Below, piece after piece: positions 18,437 through 29,360 of a stretch of 64,000 bases of DNA; position 1 is the stretch's first letter, and the number at the start of each line of letters is the position of its first letter. A program made the translations under genes and the position numbers. Below the pieces are notes generated by a model that searched no databases, was not told the DNA's origin, and saw nothing but the letters and a program-made list of their open reading frames with translations. The stretch comes from Cellvibrio sp. PSBB023 (GTDB taxonomy: Bacteria; Pseudomonadota; Gammaproteobacteria; Pseudomonadales; Cellvibrionaceae): NCBI RefSeq assembly GCF_002007605.1, contig NZ_CP019799.1:992001-1056000 (forward strand), in the 5' to 3' direction.

Positions 18437-18454
18437 TTAGCGAGGGAGAAATTT

Positions 18455-19159
18455 ATGTCAACTGTAGGTAGTTCAACCAGCAGCTCCAGCGTTACCGACA
18501 ACCTGAGCATTACCAAAAAGCAGGAAGCCAATAAGACCACCAATGAATTGGGGCAGGCTGCATTTTTGGAATTGATGATCACGCAGATGAACAATCAAAA
18601 CCCACTGAGTCCGCAGGACAATACCGAGTTTGTAGCGCAATTGGCGCAGTTCAGTTCGGTTGAAGGGTTGGAGCGTTTGAATAAAAGTTTTAACAGTTTT
18701 ATGTCAAACAATGCGCTTCAGGCGTCCTCCCTTGTCGGGCGCAGTGTCAGCGTAGAGTCAGACAAAAGTACCTTGGTCTCTGGAGGCATAGTCGCGGGTA
18801 GTACAGAGCTTACCTACCCGGCAAAAGACATGACCATGAGAATTTACGACAATGCTGGTGCCTTGATACAAACAATTCCTGTGGGCGAAGTGCCAGCCGG
18901 TGAGACGGTATTCCGTTGGGATGGCCAAAACCTTGAAGTGAATGGCAAGTTGTTGGATTGGGAGGCGGGCGATGATGCGGCAATCACGGGCCAATACAAG
19001 TTTGAAATTACCGCCACTCAAAATGGTAAAGCTGAAACCTTGAATACCTCGCTCAGTGCGAATGTGAATAGTGTAACCATTGGTGAGAATGGCAAATTAA
19101 TTCTGAATCTTGCCGGTATTGGCGCAGTAGAAGCCGATAAAGTAAAACAATTTAACTAA
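18455..19159 (+). CDS. flgD: Basal-body hook cap protein FlgD
   Basis: Scaffold cap needed for hook polymerisation. The 234-aa protein has the conserved N-terminal segment (LGQAAFLELMITQMNNQNPL ... EFVAQLAQFSSVEGLERL) and a C-terminal Ig/FlgD-tudor region (GETVFRWDGQNLEVNGKLLD). The ATG at 18455 follows GAGGGAG. It sits directly before the hook gene flgE, the standard order. Confidence 0.95.
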   Translation: MSTVGSSTSSSSVTDNLSITKKQEANKTTNELGQAAFLELMITQMNNQNPLSPQDNTEFVAQLAQFSSVEGLERLNKSFNSFMSNNALQASSLVGRSVSVESDKSTLVSGGIVAGSTELTYPAKDMTMRIYDNAGALIQTIPVGEVPAGETVFRWDGQNLEVNGKLLDWEAGDDAAITGQYKFEITATQNGKAETLNTSLSANVNSVTIGENGKLILNLAGIGAVEADKVKQFN

Positions 19160-19227
19160 CAGTTTTTGATGTGAATATGAGTGTTTATCTGAACATCAAA
19201 ATTGATTAACCCTGGGCGAGGTGTACT

Positions 19228-21627
19228 ATGTCTTTTAATACAGCGTTAAGCGGAATTCGTGCGGCAAATACCGACCTGCAGGTTACCGGTAATAATATTG
19301 CCAACGCCAGCACCATTGGTTTCAAATCATCGCGCGCTGAATTTGGTGACGTGTACACCAGTACCTTGTTAGGTGGTGGTTCCAACACGGCAGGTAGTGG
19401 CGTAACGCTACAAAATATTCGCCAGCAATTTACCCAGGGTAATCTGAAGTTTACGCAAAATGAATTGGATCTCTCCATTAACGGTGAAGGATTTTTTATC
19501 GTCGAGAAAAACGGCGAACGCTTGTACACCAGGGCGGGTACATTTGGTCTGGATAAGGACGGCAATATTGTTAACGGCACCGGTGCCTTACTGCAAGGTT
19601 TTTCTGCTGATGCCAATGGCAATGTGAGTGGCGTGTTGGGGGACTTGCGTGTTGATGTGAGTTCACAAGAACCACGTCAAACAACGGCGGTAAATGCGTC
19701 TTTTAATTTAAACGCAAATGAAAAAGTCCTTGAAACAACAGGGCAACGTTTTTCTACCAATGGTACTGGTGTTAATGAGGCGCAGCGAGGCGCAAAAACT
19801 GCCACTACCTCAACTCTGGCGGTGGGCACTGTTGCTACGCCTATTACGTTTTCGCCAACCAATAGAACGTCATTCACCATTTCTCGCGTTGATCCAATAA
19901 CGCTAGCAACTACAGATGTGGATATTGTATTGAGCTCAGGGTCTGCATCTTCACCTGCGGCACTGGCCAACTTAATTAATTCTGCCAACTTTGATTCTGC
20001 ATCACCCGTTAATGTGGAGGCTTATGCCGATCCGGTAACCGGGCAGATTGGCTTTCGTGATCTTGCCAAGGGCGTTGCATCAATTGTAACGCTGACAATT
20101 GACGCTGCTAACTCCGACGCAAACGCACTCACCACGGCAGTAGGTGCGGTTAGCACCGCAGCGGGAACCCCAGCCGCATCACACACCACGGGTATTCCAC
20201 AAGTTACTAATAATTACGGTTCTCACACCCTGGTTGTTCGTGGTCCAAATGGCGCTGATGTTACTTACATCAGTAAATATGGTGCGAGTGCAGATAAGAC
20301 CGCATCAGAGTTAAATTCATTGGCAGGTGTTTCTGCTACAGCGCGTACTGAAGCGACATTGTTGGCGCCTTCATTTAGCAACAATGGATCATTCCGTATT
20401 AATGGTGTGAATTTAACATCCACCGGTTTGCCGGATATGACAGCCTTACGCGATGAAATTAATGCGTTGAGTTCATCAACTCTGTTTGGTATCAGTGCGA
20501 CGGTTGATGATGCGGGTAATTTAAGCGTTGTTTCGGCTACAGGTCGCGACCTTGAGTTCACCTTTGATAATGCCGGTGGCAACGCCGAGATTCAAGGTAG
20601 CCAAGGTGTTGCACAAGTAGTTAACGATGCTGTTAACGGTGTAAGAATTGGCGGGCAAGTAACAACTACCCTGCAAGAAGGCTATTCCATTGTTAGCAGT
20701 CAACCAACGATCCCTGTTTTTGGTGGCAGTCTGTTTGGCTCAACCAATGTGCCTAATTTTTTCACTGATGTGCCGATCAATGCATTCAACCCGGCTGACC
20801 AAAAAACCTTTAACCATGCAACAAATACCACTGTGTACGACAGCTTGGGTAATGCGCATGTGATGCGTCAGTATTTTGTGAAGGAACCCTATGATCCGGC
20901 AGATCCCACTACATCTCCCAATCACTGGAAGATGTATGTACAGATTGATGGGAAAAACGTAGGTGACCCTGATCCAACCTTGCCATCACCGCAAAATACC
21001 GAACCCACAATGGCATCGTTCAACCTTCACTTCGCGCCGGATGGCAATCTGGATCCTTTCAGAACAGATGCTATGTTGATTTCCAACTGGACACCGATTG
21101 GTGCAGATGGGCAGCCCTTGGGTGGATTGGGGCCATTGAATGTGTTGCAGGGCGGTACAATCCCTGTTGCTGAGCCACCAGCGAGCTCCAACTTCCAGAT
21201 TGATCTGGCGGGTTCCACCCAGTTTGGCAGTGCGTTTGGGGTGGAGGAACTGGATCAAAATGGTTATGCCACTGGTCGATTGGCCGGATTGGACATCAGC
21301 AGCACCGGTATAGTATTTGCGCGCTTTACCAATGGTGAAGCGCAGGTCCTGGGGCAAGTTGCTCTGGCAAACTTTAGTAGTGTGGAAGGCCTGAAGCCGA
21401 CTGGCGATACCATGTGGGCGCAAACCTTTGAGTCGGGCGAGGCGATTGTGGGGGCGCCTGGTTCGGCACAGCTCGGCAATATCACGGCGGGTGCAGTGGA
21501 AGAATCTAACGTAGACCTGTCAGAGCAATTGGTTAATTTGATTATCGCCCAGCGCAATTATCAAGCGAATGCAAAAACCATTGAAACCGCCAACGCTACT
21601 ACACAAACCATTATTAATTTGAGGTAG
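19228..21627 (+). CDS. flgE: Flagellar hook protein FlgE (long form)
   Basis: Main hook subunit, 799 aa, about twice the E. coli length of roughly 400. The conserved axial N-terminus (MSFNTALSGIRAANTDLQVT) and C-terminus (SEQLVNLIIAQRNYQANAKT) frame a greatly enlarged Ala/Thr/Ser-rich middle that should form extra surface domains. FlgE domain signatures (NATTVYDSLGNAHVMRQYFV, about residue 530-550) are recognisable. It is last in flgBCDE and followed by a strong terminator. Base use in the insert resembles its surroundings, so there is no sign of recent transfer. Confidence 0.95.
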   Translation: MSFNTALSGIRAANTDLQVTGNNIANASTIGFKSSRAEFGDVYTSTLLGGGSNTAGSGVTLQNIRQQFTQGNLKFTQNELDLSINGEGFFIVEKNGERLYTRAGTFGLDKDGNIVNGTGALLQGFSADANGNVSGVLGDLRVDVSSQEPRQTTAVNASFNLNANEKVLETTGQRFSTNGTGVNEAQRGAKTATTSTLAVGTVATPITFSPTNRTSFTISRVDPITLATTDVDIVLSSGSASSPAALANLINSANFDSASPVNVEAYADPVTGQIGFRDLAKGVASIVTLTIDAANSDANALTTAVGAVSTAAGTPAASHTTGIPQVTNNYGSHTLVVRGPNGADVTYISKYGASADKTASELNSLAGVSATARTEATLLAPSFSNNGSFRINGVNLTSTGLPDMTALRDEINALSSSTLFGISATVDDAGNLSVVSATGRDLEFTFDNAGGNAEIQGSQGVAQVVNDAVNGVRIGGQVTTTLQEGYSIVSSQPTIPVFGGSLFGSTNVPNFFTDVPINAFNPADQKTFNHATNTTVYDSLGNAHVMRQYFVKEPYDPADPTTSPNHWKMYVQIDGKNVGDPDPTLPSPQNTEPTMASFNLHFAPDGNLDPFRTDAMLISNWTPIGADGQPLGGLGPLNVLQGGTIPVAEPPASSNFQIDLAGSTQFGSAFGVEELDQNGYATGRLAGLDISSTGIVFARFTNGEAQVLGQVALANFSSVEGLKPTGDTMWAQTFESGEAIVGAPGSAQLGNITAGAVEESNVDLSEQLVNLIIAQRNYQANAKTIETANATTQTIINLR

Positions 21628-21684
21628 TAGGTAGCAGTGCAAGCCGGGTGTGACTTATCGCGCGCCCTTCATCAAAAAACAGCA

Positions 21685-21720
21685 GCGGCAAAGAGCGGAA
21701 GTTCTTTGCCGCTTTTTATT
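21685..21720 (+). terminator. Rho-independent terminator after flgE
   Basis: GCGGCAAAGA (21685-21694) pairs with TCTTTGCCGC (21703-21712), then TTTTTATTTTT. It closes the flgBCDE operon. Confidence 0.88.
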
Positions 21721-21814
21721 TTTCCGCCAGTCTGCTGCCTTGCAATAATGGATATTCTTGCTGCTGTTATAAAAAATGTCCTGAAATTTCAGTAATTTAA
21801 GATCTATTCAAAGG

Positions 21815-21831
21815 TTGGCACCGCTCTTGCA
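21815..21831 (+). promoter_or_regulatory. Sigma-54 promoter of flgFGHIJK
   Basis: TTGGCAC at 21815-21821, 5-nt spacer, TTGCA at 21827-21831: exact -24/-12 consensus, 74 nt before the flgF start. Confidence 0.9.
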
Positions 21832-21904
21832 AAACTCCTGATAACAACTAAACCGCCAAAAAACCAACATTCGTTTTTCGGTTGTGATTTCAGGAGTAAC
21901 CCAG

Positions 21905-22648
21905 GTGGACAAAGCCCTTTTCATAGCGATGACCGGCGCCAAACACAATATGTTGGCTCAAGCCAATCGCGCCAATAATCTGGCGAACGTCAGCACTACC
22001 GGTTTTCGTGCCGATTTCGAACAATCGCGCAGCATGGGTGTTTACTACGGTGATGGTCAGCCTACCCGTGCCTATGCCATGACCGAATCACCCCGCTCAG
22101 ACTTTACCTCCGGCCCCATGATTCAAACCAACAACCCACTGGATGCCGCCATCCAAGGCAATGGCTTTTTTGTTGTGCAAGCGCCAGACGGTACTGAAGC
22201 CTATACCCGTGCAGGTAATTTTGCGGTGGATGCTGCCGGTGTGTTGCGCACTGCCAATGGCTTGGCGGTCCTGGGTGACGGTGGCCCGATCACCATTCCT
22301 GAAAATGAAAAAGTACAGATAGGTTCAGATGGCACTATCTCCATTATCGGGCAAGGGCAGGGGCCTGAAGCCATGGTGGAGGTGGGGCGTATTCGTTTGG
22401 TTAATCCGGATATCCAGGCCATAGAAAAAGGCGATGACGGTCTTTTCCGCCAACGCGATGGTTTAAATGCATTGCCGGCTGCTGAAGTGACCTTGCGTAG
22501 CGGCATGGTGGAAGGCAGTAACGTGAATGCGATTGATGAATTTACGCAAATTATGAGCTTGGCTCGTCAATACGAAATGCAAGTGAAATTAATGAAAACC
22601 GCCGATGAAAATTCAGCGGCCTCTGCCCAATTGTTACAAATGTCCTAA
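21905..22648 (+). CDS. flgF: Flagellar basal-body rod protein FlgF
   Basis: Rod subunit, 247 aa. The frame is open from 21884, but the GTG at 21905 gives MDKALFIAMTGAKHNMLAQA, the family N-terminus, with AGGAG 8 nt upstream. The N-terminal rod motif NNLANVSTTGFRADFEQ and C-terminal FTQIMSLARQYEMQVKLMKT are present. It opens the flgFGHIJK operon behind a sigma-54 promoter. Confidence 0.94.
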   Translation: MDKALFIAMTGAKHNMLAQANRANNLANVSTTGFRADFEQSRSMGVYYGDGQPTRAYAMTESPRSDFTSGPMIQTNNPLDAAIQGNGFFVVQAPDGTEAYTRAGNFAVDAAGVLRTANGLAVLGDGGPITIPENEKVQIGSDGTISIIGQGQGPEAMVEVGRIRLVNPDIQAIEKGDDGLFRQRDGLNALPAAEVTLRSGMVEGSNVNAIDEFTQIMSLARQYEMQVKLMKTADENSAASAQLLQMS

Positions 22649-22711
22649 TTGGTTTAGGTCGCCAATCTAAGTGCGTTGTTATGTGACCGCACTTTAAATG
22701 AGGAAAAGATT

Positions 22712-23497
22712 ATGCACGCCGCCCTCTATGTCAGTAAGACTGGTTTGTCTGCACAAGATCGCCAGTTGACCACTATCTCCAACAACCTTGCTAATACCAG
22801 CACCATTGGTTTTAAACGCGATCGCGCCATATTTGAAGATCTGTTGTACCAAAACCAGCGTCAACCGGGGGCGCAACAAACCCAGGAAACGCAACTGCCA
22901 TCGGGTTTGCAATTGGGGGCCGGTGTGCGCGTTGTGGCAACGCAAAAAGAATTTACCCAGGGCACCTTGCAAGTGACTGAGCAATCGCTGGATGTAGCAA
23001 TTGATGGGCATGGTTTTTTACAAGTGCTGCAACCAGACGGCACCATCGCTTACACCCGCAATGGGCAGTTGCAAATTAACGGTGAAGGTCAAGTTGTGAA
23101 TGCCGACGGTTATTTGCTAGAGCCTGCCATTATTGTTCCTGAGGGCGCTACCAAAATCACAATTGGTGCCACAGGTGCCGTGAATGCCTATTCGCCCGGT
23201 GTTGTGGAGCCGCAACAATTGGGTGATATCACGTTGGTTGATTTTATTAACCACTCCGGTTTGCAACCTATCGGTGGCAATTTGTTTGTTGAAACGGTTG
23301 CGAGCGGTGCACCGGTTCAGGGAACGCCGGGTGAAAATGGTTTGGGTGTGTTGAAGCAGGGCATGTTGGAAAATTCCAACGTCGACATAGTAGAAGAAAT
23401 GGTCAACATGATCACCACCCAGCGCGCTTACGAAATGAATTCAAAAGTCGTCTCCACCGCGGATCAAATGCTGCAATACATTACGCAAAATCTTTAA
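22712..23497 (+). CDS. flgG: Flagellar distal rod protein FlgG
   Basis: Distal rod subunit, 261 aa, close to the family length of 260. The ORF can be extended upstream to 22676, but the ATG at 22712 (MHAALYVSKTGLSAQDRQLT) follows GAGGA and gives the expected N-terminus. The motifs ISNNLANTSTIGFKRDRAIF and MVNMITTQRAYEMNSKVVST are the N- and C-terminal helices of the axial fold. flgH follows 13 nt later. Confidence 0.95.
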   Translation: MHAALYVSKTGLSAQDRQLTTISNNLANTSTIGFKRDRAIFEDLLYQNQRQPGAQQTQETQLPSGLQLGAGVRVVATQKEFTQGTLQVTEQSLDVAIDGHGFLQVLQPDGTIAYTRNGQLQINGEGQVVNADGYLLEPAIIVPEGATKITIGATGAVNAYSPGVVEPQQLGDITLVDFINHSGLQPIGGNLFVETVASGAPVQGTPGENGLGVLKQGMLENSNVDIVEEMVNMITTQRAYEMNSKVVSTADQMLQYITQNL

Positions 23498-23510
23498 TGA
23501 GTAATGAATC

Positions 23511-24215
23511 ATGAGCGCACTCCATAACATTTTATTGTCCTTCACCAAAGTGTTGCTACTAAGCGGCATAGTGTTGGCGTTAAGCGGGTGTTTTGCCAGC
23601 CAGAAGCCCATGCCGGATGACCCTGCTTATGCACCTACCATCGCGGCTAACATGCCGGTACCGCAGCGCTCTGAAGGCTCGCTGTATCAGGATGCTTACG
23701 GGTTGAATTTATTTGATGATCGCAAAGCGCATTTTGTCGGTGATGTGATTACCGTAACCCTGAGTGAACGCACCGTATCCAGAAAATCATCGGGTGTGAA
23801 AACAGGCAAAAAAAGTGGTGTGAATTTTAATGCAGGGCCTTTGCTGGGAGCCAACCCAACGATTAAAGGCAATGAATTAACCACAACCTTATCGCAAGAC
23901 CGTACCTTTGATGGCGGTGCTGATGCTGACCAAAGTAACAGCTTGCAGGGTAATATCACTGTAACTGTGGCAGAGATTTTGCCGAACGGTAATTTAATTG
24001 TGCGCGGTGAAAAATGGATAACACTCAATCGCGGTGACGAATTTATTCGAATCAGCGGCATTGTACGCCCCGACGACATAGCACCAGACAATACTGTGGT
24101 ATCAACCCGTTTGGCGAACGCCAAAATTTCATACAGTGGTACCGGCGCCTTGGCGAGCACCCAATCTATGGGGTGGTTGTCCCGTTTTTTTAACAGCGAC
24201 CTATGGCCTTTATAA
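23511..24215 (+). CDS. flgH: Flagellar L-ring lipoprotein FlgH
   Basis: Outer-membrane L-ring subunit, 234 aa. The N-terminal signal ends in the lipobox LSGC with Cys27 as the lipidated residue. The conserved body includes [20 protein letters not shown] and the C-terminal [20 protein letters not shown]. The gene lies 13 nt after flgG and 38 nt before flgI, which encodes the ring beneath it. Confidence 0.95.
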   Translation: MSALHNILLSFTKVLLLSGIVLALSGCFASQKPMPDDPAYAPTIAANMPVPQRSEGSLYQDAYGLNLFDDRKAHFVGDVITVTLSERTVSRKSSGVKTGKKSGVNFNAGPLLGANPTIKGNELTTTLSQDRTFDGGADADQSNSLQGNITVTVAEILPNGNLIVRGEKWITLNRGDEFIRISGIVRPDDIAPDNTVVSTRLANAKISYSGTGALASTQSMGWLSRFFNSDLWPL

Positions 24216-24253
24216 CCGAGGCTAATAGCATCATGTTTTATCGAGGTACTTTT

Positions 24254-25393
24254 ATGCGTAGGCTTTCAGTTGGCGCGGTCAAAAAAATAATGCAAGGCCT
24301 GGGTGTTAGTTTTGTTGCACTGATGGTTCTGTGCAGTGCATCCAGTTATGCCGAGCGCATTAAAGATATTGCCAGCGTCGCCGGTGTGCGCGCGAACCAA
24401 TTGGTGGGTTATGGCCTTGTTGTTGGCTTGGATGGTACTGGTGATCAGACCACCCAATCGCCATTCACTACGCAATCCTTTAACAGCATGCTTAAACAAT
24501 TTGGTATTACCGTACCGGAAGGTGCGCGTATGCAAATGAAGAATGTTGCAGCCGTAATGATTCAGGCGGAGCTGCCTGCCTTCGCCAAACCCGGCCAAAC
24601 GATTGATGTCACTGTGTCATCCATTAGTAATGCCAAAAGTTTACGTGGTGGCAGTTTGTTAATGACGCCGCTAAAAGGATTGGATGGCAAAGTGTACGCT
24701 ATTGCCCAAGGAAATTTAGTAGTGGGTGGCTTGAGTGCATCAGGCAACGACGGCTCAAAAATTACCGTGAATATTCCCAGTGCTGGTCGAATTCCCAGTG
24801 GTGCCATTGTTGAGCGTATGGTGGAAACCAATTTTGCTGGTGGTCAGCCTATTGTATTTAATTTGCATCGCGCTGATTTTACAACAGCCAATGAATTGGC
24901 AAAAAGTATCAATGCGATGTTAGGGCCGGATGTGGCAAGACCTTTGGATGCAGTGTCCATTATGGTGAATTCACCAGTGAACCCGGCGCAGCGAGTAGAT
25001 TTTATTTCCATGTTGGAAAACATCGAAGTCACACCCGGTGAAGAAGTGGCAAAAGTCATTATCAATTCACGCACCGGCACTATTGTTGTGGGTAAAAATG
25101 TGCGTGTCTCACCGGTGGCGGTTACTCACGGTAGCCTTACGGTATCTGTGGCTGAAAGTTTAAGCGTAAGCCAACCCAATGCATTGGCAGGCGGCACTAC
25201 GGTGGTTGTGCCTAGCAGTAATGTGCAGGCCGATGAAGAAACCAATCCCATGTTTAAATTTGCTCCCGGTGCAAACCTGGATGACATTGTTCGCTCTGTG
25301 AATAATGTGGGAGCTTCCCCCAGCGATTTGATGGCGATTCTTGAAGCCTTAAAACAATCCGGTGCGCTCAAAGCAGAATTGGTGGTGATCTAA
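24254..25393 (+). CDS. flgI: Flagellar P-ring protein FlgI
   Basis: Periplasmic P-ring subunit, 379 aa. The frame is open from 24203, but the ATG at 24254 has GAGG 8 nt upstream and a proper signal peptide ending SSYA before [17 protein letters not shown]. Conserved [20 protein letters not shown] follows. It stops at 25393 and flgJ starts at the next base. Confidence 0.94.
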   Translation: MRRLSVGAVKKIMQGLGVSFVALMVLCSASSYAERIKDIASVAGVRANQLVGYGLVVGLDGTGDQTTQSPFTTQSFNSMLKQFGITVPEGARMQMKNVAAVMIQAELPAFAKPGQTIDVTVSSISNAKSLRGGSLLMTPLKGLDGKVYAIAQGNLVVGGLSASGNDGSKITVNIPSAGRIPSGAIVERMVETNFAGGQPIVFNLHRADFTTANELAKSINAMLGPDVARPLDAVSIMVNSPVNPAQRVDFISMLENIEVTPGEEVAKVIINSRTGTIVVGKNVRVSPVAVTHGSLTVSVAESLSVSQPNALAGGTTVVVPSSNVQADEETNPMFKFAPGANLDDIVRSVNNVGASPSDLMAILEALKQSGALKAELVVI

Positions 25394-26587
25394 ATGCAGT
25401 CCATTGATACCGGCATTAAAGTCCCGCAGGTTCAAGATAATTATTTTGACCCTAATTCGCTAAATTCCATTAAAGCAATGGGGCGCGATAGGGACCCTCA
25501 AGCGATTAAAGAAGTCGCTAAAAAGTTTGAGGGGTTGCTGGTACAACAAATGCTGAAATCTATGCGTGAAGCGAATGATGTCTTTGGTGAAGGCAGCTTT
25601 TTAGATAGCCAAACCACACGCTTTCATCGCGACATGTTGGATCAACAAATGGTGTTGGATCTTACTAGCGGTCCGGGCATTGGTTTGGCAGATCATTTTT
25701 ATCGTCAAATGATGCAAAACTACGGTAGTACTATGCGCCCTGAAGGTGGTGTGAAAAATACGGATTCATCAGCCCTTGGTGAAATCACACCGCGCACGGC
25801 GAATAAAACGTCTGTAGCAGAACAGGCTAGTGTGGATGCGCTGGATGACTGGATTCAGGACTTCATGCGCATGAGTGATAACGTACAGATGCAAGCCTTG
25901 GGTGATGGGGACGAGCAGCAAGTGCCTGCGGTACCTGCCATTAATTATGCACTTATCCCCCAACTGCTTTCCAAACAAGCTATTGGAACCGTGCGTGGCG
26001 GTCAAAAATCCAGTATCAGTCCAACGCAAGAAAATTTTGTAATGATGCTCAAACCTCACGCTGAAAGAGCCGCTGCTGAATTGCAAATTAGTCCGGATGT
26101 ATTAATTGCACAAGTCGCTCTGGAAACAGGCTGGGGTAAACATGTTATTCATGATCGCAGCGGTAACAACAGCTTTAATTTATTCAATATTAAAGCGGGT
26201 GGTCAGTGGCAGGGTGAAAAGGTAAATGTGAATACACTGGAGTATCGCAATGGTATTGCGGCTCAGGAAAAATCAGATTTCCGGAAGTATAACGACTATT
26301 CCGAAAGCTTTTCAGATTATGTTCGCCTGATGAAAAACAACCCACGCTATGAAAAAGTACTGGCTACAGGCACGAATTCTTCTGCTTATGCTGATGCTTT
26401 ACAGTCAGCAGGCTATGCCACTGATCCACACTATGCGAAAAAAATTAAAAGCCTGTTGAACAGTGATGTCATTAAATCCCTTGATCTCGCTAGCGTGACA
26501 GAAAATATGCAAGCTGATCTTCTGCAAACGGGTGCTCAAGCCATTCTCTCTCTGGCGGCCAGTGCCAGCCGTCATATAGTGGAGTAA
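25394..26587 (+). CDS. flgJ: Bifunctional rod-cap / peptidoglycan hydrolase FlgJ
   Basis: Two-domain protein, 397 aa. The N-terminal rod-binding domain (about residues 30-115, KKFEGLLVQQMLKSMREAND) acts as a rod cap. The C-terminal glucosaminidase domain (about 215-365) opens the peptidoglycan, with probable catalytic Glu244 in VALETGWGKHVI. The dual-domain form is typical of gammaproteobacteria. It starts directly after the flgI stop and ends 4 nt before flgK, so the genes are translationally close. Confidence 0.95.
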   Translation: MQSIDTGIKVPQVQDNYFDPNSLNSIKAMGRDRDPQAIKEVAKKFEGLLVQQMLKSMREANDVFGEGSFLDSQTTRFHRDMLDQQMVLDLTSGPGIGLADHFYRQMMQNYGSTMRPEGGVKNTDSSALGEITPRTANKTSVAEQASVDALDDWIQDFMRMSDNVQMQALGDGDEQQVPAVPAINYALIPQLLSKQAIGTVRGGQKSSISPTQENFVMMLKPHAERAAAELQISPDVLIAQVALETGWGKHVIHDRSGNNSFNLFNIKAGGQWQGEKVNVNTLEYRNGIAAQEKSDFRKYNDYSESFSDYVRLMKNNPRYEKVLATGTNSSAYADALQSAGYATDPHYAKKIKSLLNSDVIKSLDLASVTENMQADLLQTGAQAILSLAASASRHIVE

Positions 26588-26591
26588 TCAT

Positions 26592-29360
26592 ATGTCCGGT
26601 ATTCTTTCCACCGCCATTTCCGGCTTGCAGGCCAGTCAAAATGCATTGCGCACCGCTGGGCATAATATTTCCAATGCAAATACCCAGGGGTATTCGCGTC
26701 AGGAAGTAAATTATGTCACGCGTCCTGAGCAAAATGCCGGCGGTGCTGGCTATATAGGTTCAGGTGTTACTACGGCCTCTATTGAACGGGTAGTGAATGA
26801 GTTTGTCACTGCGCAGCTGCGTTCAGATACTTCTACCTACAACCAATTAAATAAATTCAATATCAATATCGGTAAAGTGGATAAGCTTTTTGCTGATGCC
26901 AGCACCGGTTTGTCTGGCTCATTGCAGAGCTTTTTTGCCGCGCTGCAAAATGGCGCCAATGATCCTTCATCTACACCCGCTCGCCAGTTGATTATCACCG
27001 AAGCTCAAGGGTTGAGTAGCCGTTTCAATAATCTGTACCAGCGTATGGCTGATATTGAAAAAAGTGTTAATAGTGAGATTCGTACCGTAACGTCACAAGT
27101 TAATTCGTTGGCAACCTCAATTGCGGCATTAAACCAATCCATTGGCGAAGCGGTTGCTTCCGGTAATGGCAATCAGCCGAATGACTTGCTGGATAAACGC
27201 GATGAAGCGCTGCGTCAGCTTGCAGAATTAGTCTCTATACAAACCGTAAAAGACTCGTCGGGCGATGTAAATGTATTTATCGGCAACGGACAACCCTTGG
27301 TGGTTGGTGCTGCCGCCAGCGCATTTAGTGTGACCAATGATGGGCAAATACAACTCAGGGCCAACAAAGCGGTATTTGATATTACGGAGCAGGTTTCTGG
27401 TGGTCAGCTGGGTGGATTATTAAGTTTTCGCGATGATGTATTAAACCCCTCAATGAATGAACTGGGGCGCATTGCGATTTCAATGTCAGAAGAATTTAAT
27501 AAATTACAACAGCAGGGCATTGATCTTGATAACGACTATGGTCAAAAAATGTTTTTCGACATTAATGACCCTACCAGCGCAGTGAATCGCGTCAAACATA
27601 GTGGCACTAATCAACAACCCTATGATCGTCAATTAAATGTAACCATTACTGACACCAGTAAATTAACCACCAGTGATTATCGGTTTGATATTGTGCCCGG
27701 TACAACTAATTATGTTGTCACTCGTTTATCTGATGACCAAGTGGTCAGCCAAGGTGGTTTATCTGGTGCTTATCCATTTAGCATTGCATTTGATGGTGTC
27801 AGCCTTAATTTGACCAGCGGTTCTTTCCAAGGTGGCGATTCGTTTGTGCTGCAACCGACTCGCAATGGCGCTCAAGATATTAAAGCCATGCTGACACGCC
27901 CTGAAGATCTTGCGTTCGCATCCCCTATTCGTACCAATTCTGCAAGCAGCAATACTGGTAGTGGTGTAATCAGTAGTGGTGAAGTGTTGGGTGTCAAAGA
28001 TGTCAACGGCAATATCTTGCCTGCTTTCTCGACAGACGGCCAATTGTCGCCGCCTATTATTATTCGTTTTACATCTGAAACAACTTACGATGTGCTGGAT
28101 AATACTGACCCTGCGAATCCAAAACACCTAAATCCGCCTTTGCAAGACCAAGTCTTTGTACCCGGTACAGTCAATAATATTTTTTCCAATGATCCGGGTG
28201 AAACCCGTATTGTGGGTAATGGTGATCGCTTGGGGCTGCCATCTGACCGCAGCGCACAAACCGTGACTATTGGTGCGGCAGCGCAAGGCAATGGTTATTT
28301 AGCGGAGCGATTAAACTTTACCTTTAAAGATCCGCAAACCGGATCAATTACTTCACGCAGTTTAATTACCCAGTCTGGCGCGTCGGCAATGCAAACCGCT
28401 GCGCAATTAAGCGCACTGCCAGGGGTAACGGCTAATGCCTACACCACGGCAACCATCACGGGTATTAATGTGGCACCCGGTGATTTTGCGGTGCCTATGC
28501 AGTTGCGTATCAATGGGGAAGCCTTACTTCAAGACGATGGCGCATTACCGACACCTGCATTTCTGAGCACAGTACCTGACCCTAATGTCAGCGAAGCCGA
28601 TTTTAATGATTATCTTGCCAAGCGGATTAATGAAAACCCGAATTTGAATGCATTGGGAATTCGTGCGCAAAGCTCTACCAATCCATTAACCGGTGCCCCC
28701 GAGTTACGTATTTTTGCATCGTCCGGTGTGGATGTAGATATTCGTTTCTCCGCTGCCAGCGCTACTAGCAGCATCCAGGTGAATGATGGTTCCGGCGATA
28801 ACCCCAATCAAACATTAACCAGTGCCGGCGTGGGGCAGGAGAGTGCAATTACTGTTGGTGGGAGGATTGATATCACTCTCGCCTCAGGTATCGAAATGTC
28901 GCCTTCTATTTCAAGTAGTCCGTTATTTGGCGATAGTAATTCTGCCTCCTTTGTGCAGTCGTCATATTTGGGATATCAGGTGTCGCTCAGCGGCCAACCC
29001 AAAGCAGGTGATGTATTTACCGTGGGTTTTAATAACAACGGTAAAAATGACAACCGCAATGTGTTGGCAATGGTCGCGATGGAAAATAAATCCACCATGC
29101 AAGACGGTAGCCTTAGCTTTGCAGAAGGATATGGCAAGTTAGTTGAAGAGGTGGGTACCAAAAGCAGCCTTTCCAAAATCAATACCGCGGCAAGCCTCAG
29201 TTTGTTGGAGCAAAGCCAGACCACACGTGACAGTATTTCCGGTGTCAATCTGGATGAAGAGGCGGCAGACCTTATCAAGTTTCAACAACTCTACAGTGCA
29301 AATGCGCAGGTTATAACCGTTGCGCGTGAACTGTTTGATACCTTGTTAAATGCGCTCTAA
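26592..29360 (+). CDS. flgK: Flagellar hook-associated protein 1, FlgK (long form)
   Basis: Hook-filament junction protein, 922 aa, far longer than the ~550 aa of enterobacterial FlgK. The N-terminus (MSGILSTAISGLQASQNALR) carries the axial motif HNISNANTQGYSRQEV. The C-terminus has the helix NLDEEAADLIKFQQLYSANA and ends LFDTLLNAL. Extra mass lies in the middle, about residues 350-800. Translation may be coupled to flgJ, whose stop is 4 nt upstream. FlgN (13282) is its expected export chaperone. Confidence 0.94.
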   Translation: MSGILSTAISGLQASQNALRTAGHNISNANTQGYSRQEVNYVTRPEQNAGGAGYIGSGVTTASIERVVNEFVTAQLRSDTSTYNQLNKFNINIGKVDKLFADASTGLSGSLQSFFAALQNGANDPSSTPARQLIITEAQGLSSRFNNLYQRMADIEKSVNSEIRTVTSQVNSLATSIAALNQSIGEAVASGNGNQPNDLLDKRDEALRQLAELVSIQTVKDSSGDVNVFIGNGQPLVVGAAASAFSVTNDGQIQLRANKAVFDITEQVSGGQLGGLLSFRDDVLNPSMNELGRIAISMSEEFNKLQQQGIDLDNDYGQKMFFDINDPTSAVNRVKHSGTNQQPYDRQLNVTITDTSKLTTSDYRFDIVPGTTNYVVTRLSDDQVVSQGGLSGAYPFSIAFDGVSLNLTSGSFQGGDSFVLQPTRNGAQDIKAMLTRPEDLAFASPIRTNSASSNTGSGVISSGEVLGVKDVNGNILPAFSTDGQLSPPIIIRFTSETTYDVLDNTDPANPKHLNPPLQDQVFVPGTVNNIFSNDPGETRIVGNGDRLGLPSDRSAQTVTIGAAAQGNGYLAERLNFTFKDPQTGSITSRSLITQSGASAMQTAAQLSALPGVTANAYTTATITGINVAPGDFAVPMQLRINGEALLQDDGALPTPAFLSTVPDPNVSEADFNDYLAKRINENPNLNALGIRAQSSTNPLTGAPELRIFASSGVDVDIRFSAASATSSIQVNDGSGDNPNQTLTSAGVGQESAITVGGRIDITLASGIEMSPSISSSPLFGDSNSASFVQSSYLGYQVSLSGQPKAGDVFTVGFNNNGKNDNRNVLAMVAMENKSTMQDGSLSFAEGYGKLVEEVGTKSSLSKINTAASLSLLEQSQTTRDSISGVNLDEEAADLIKFQQLYSANAQVITVARELFDTLLNAL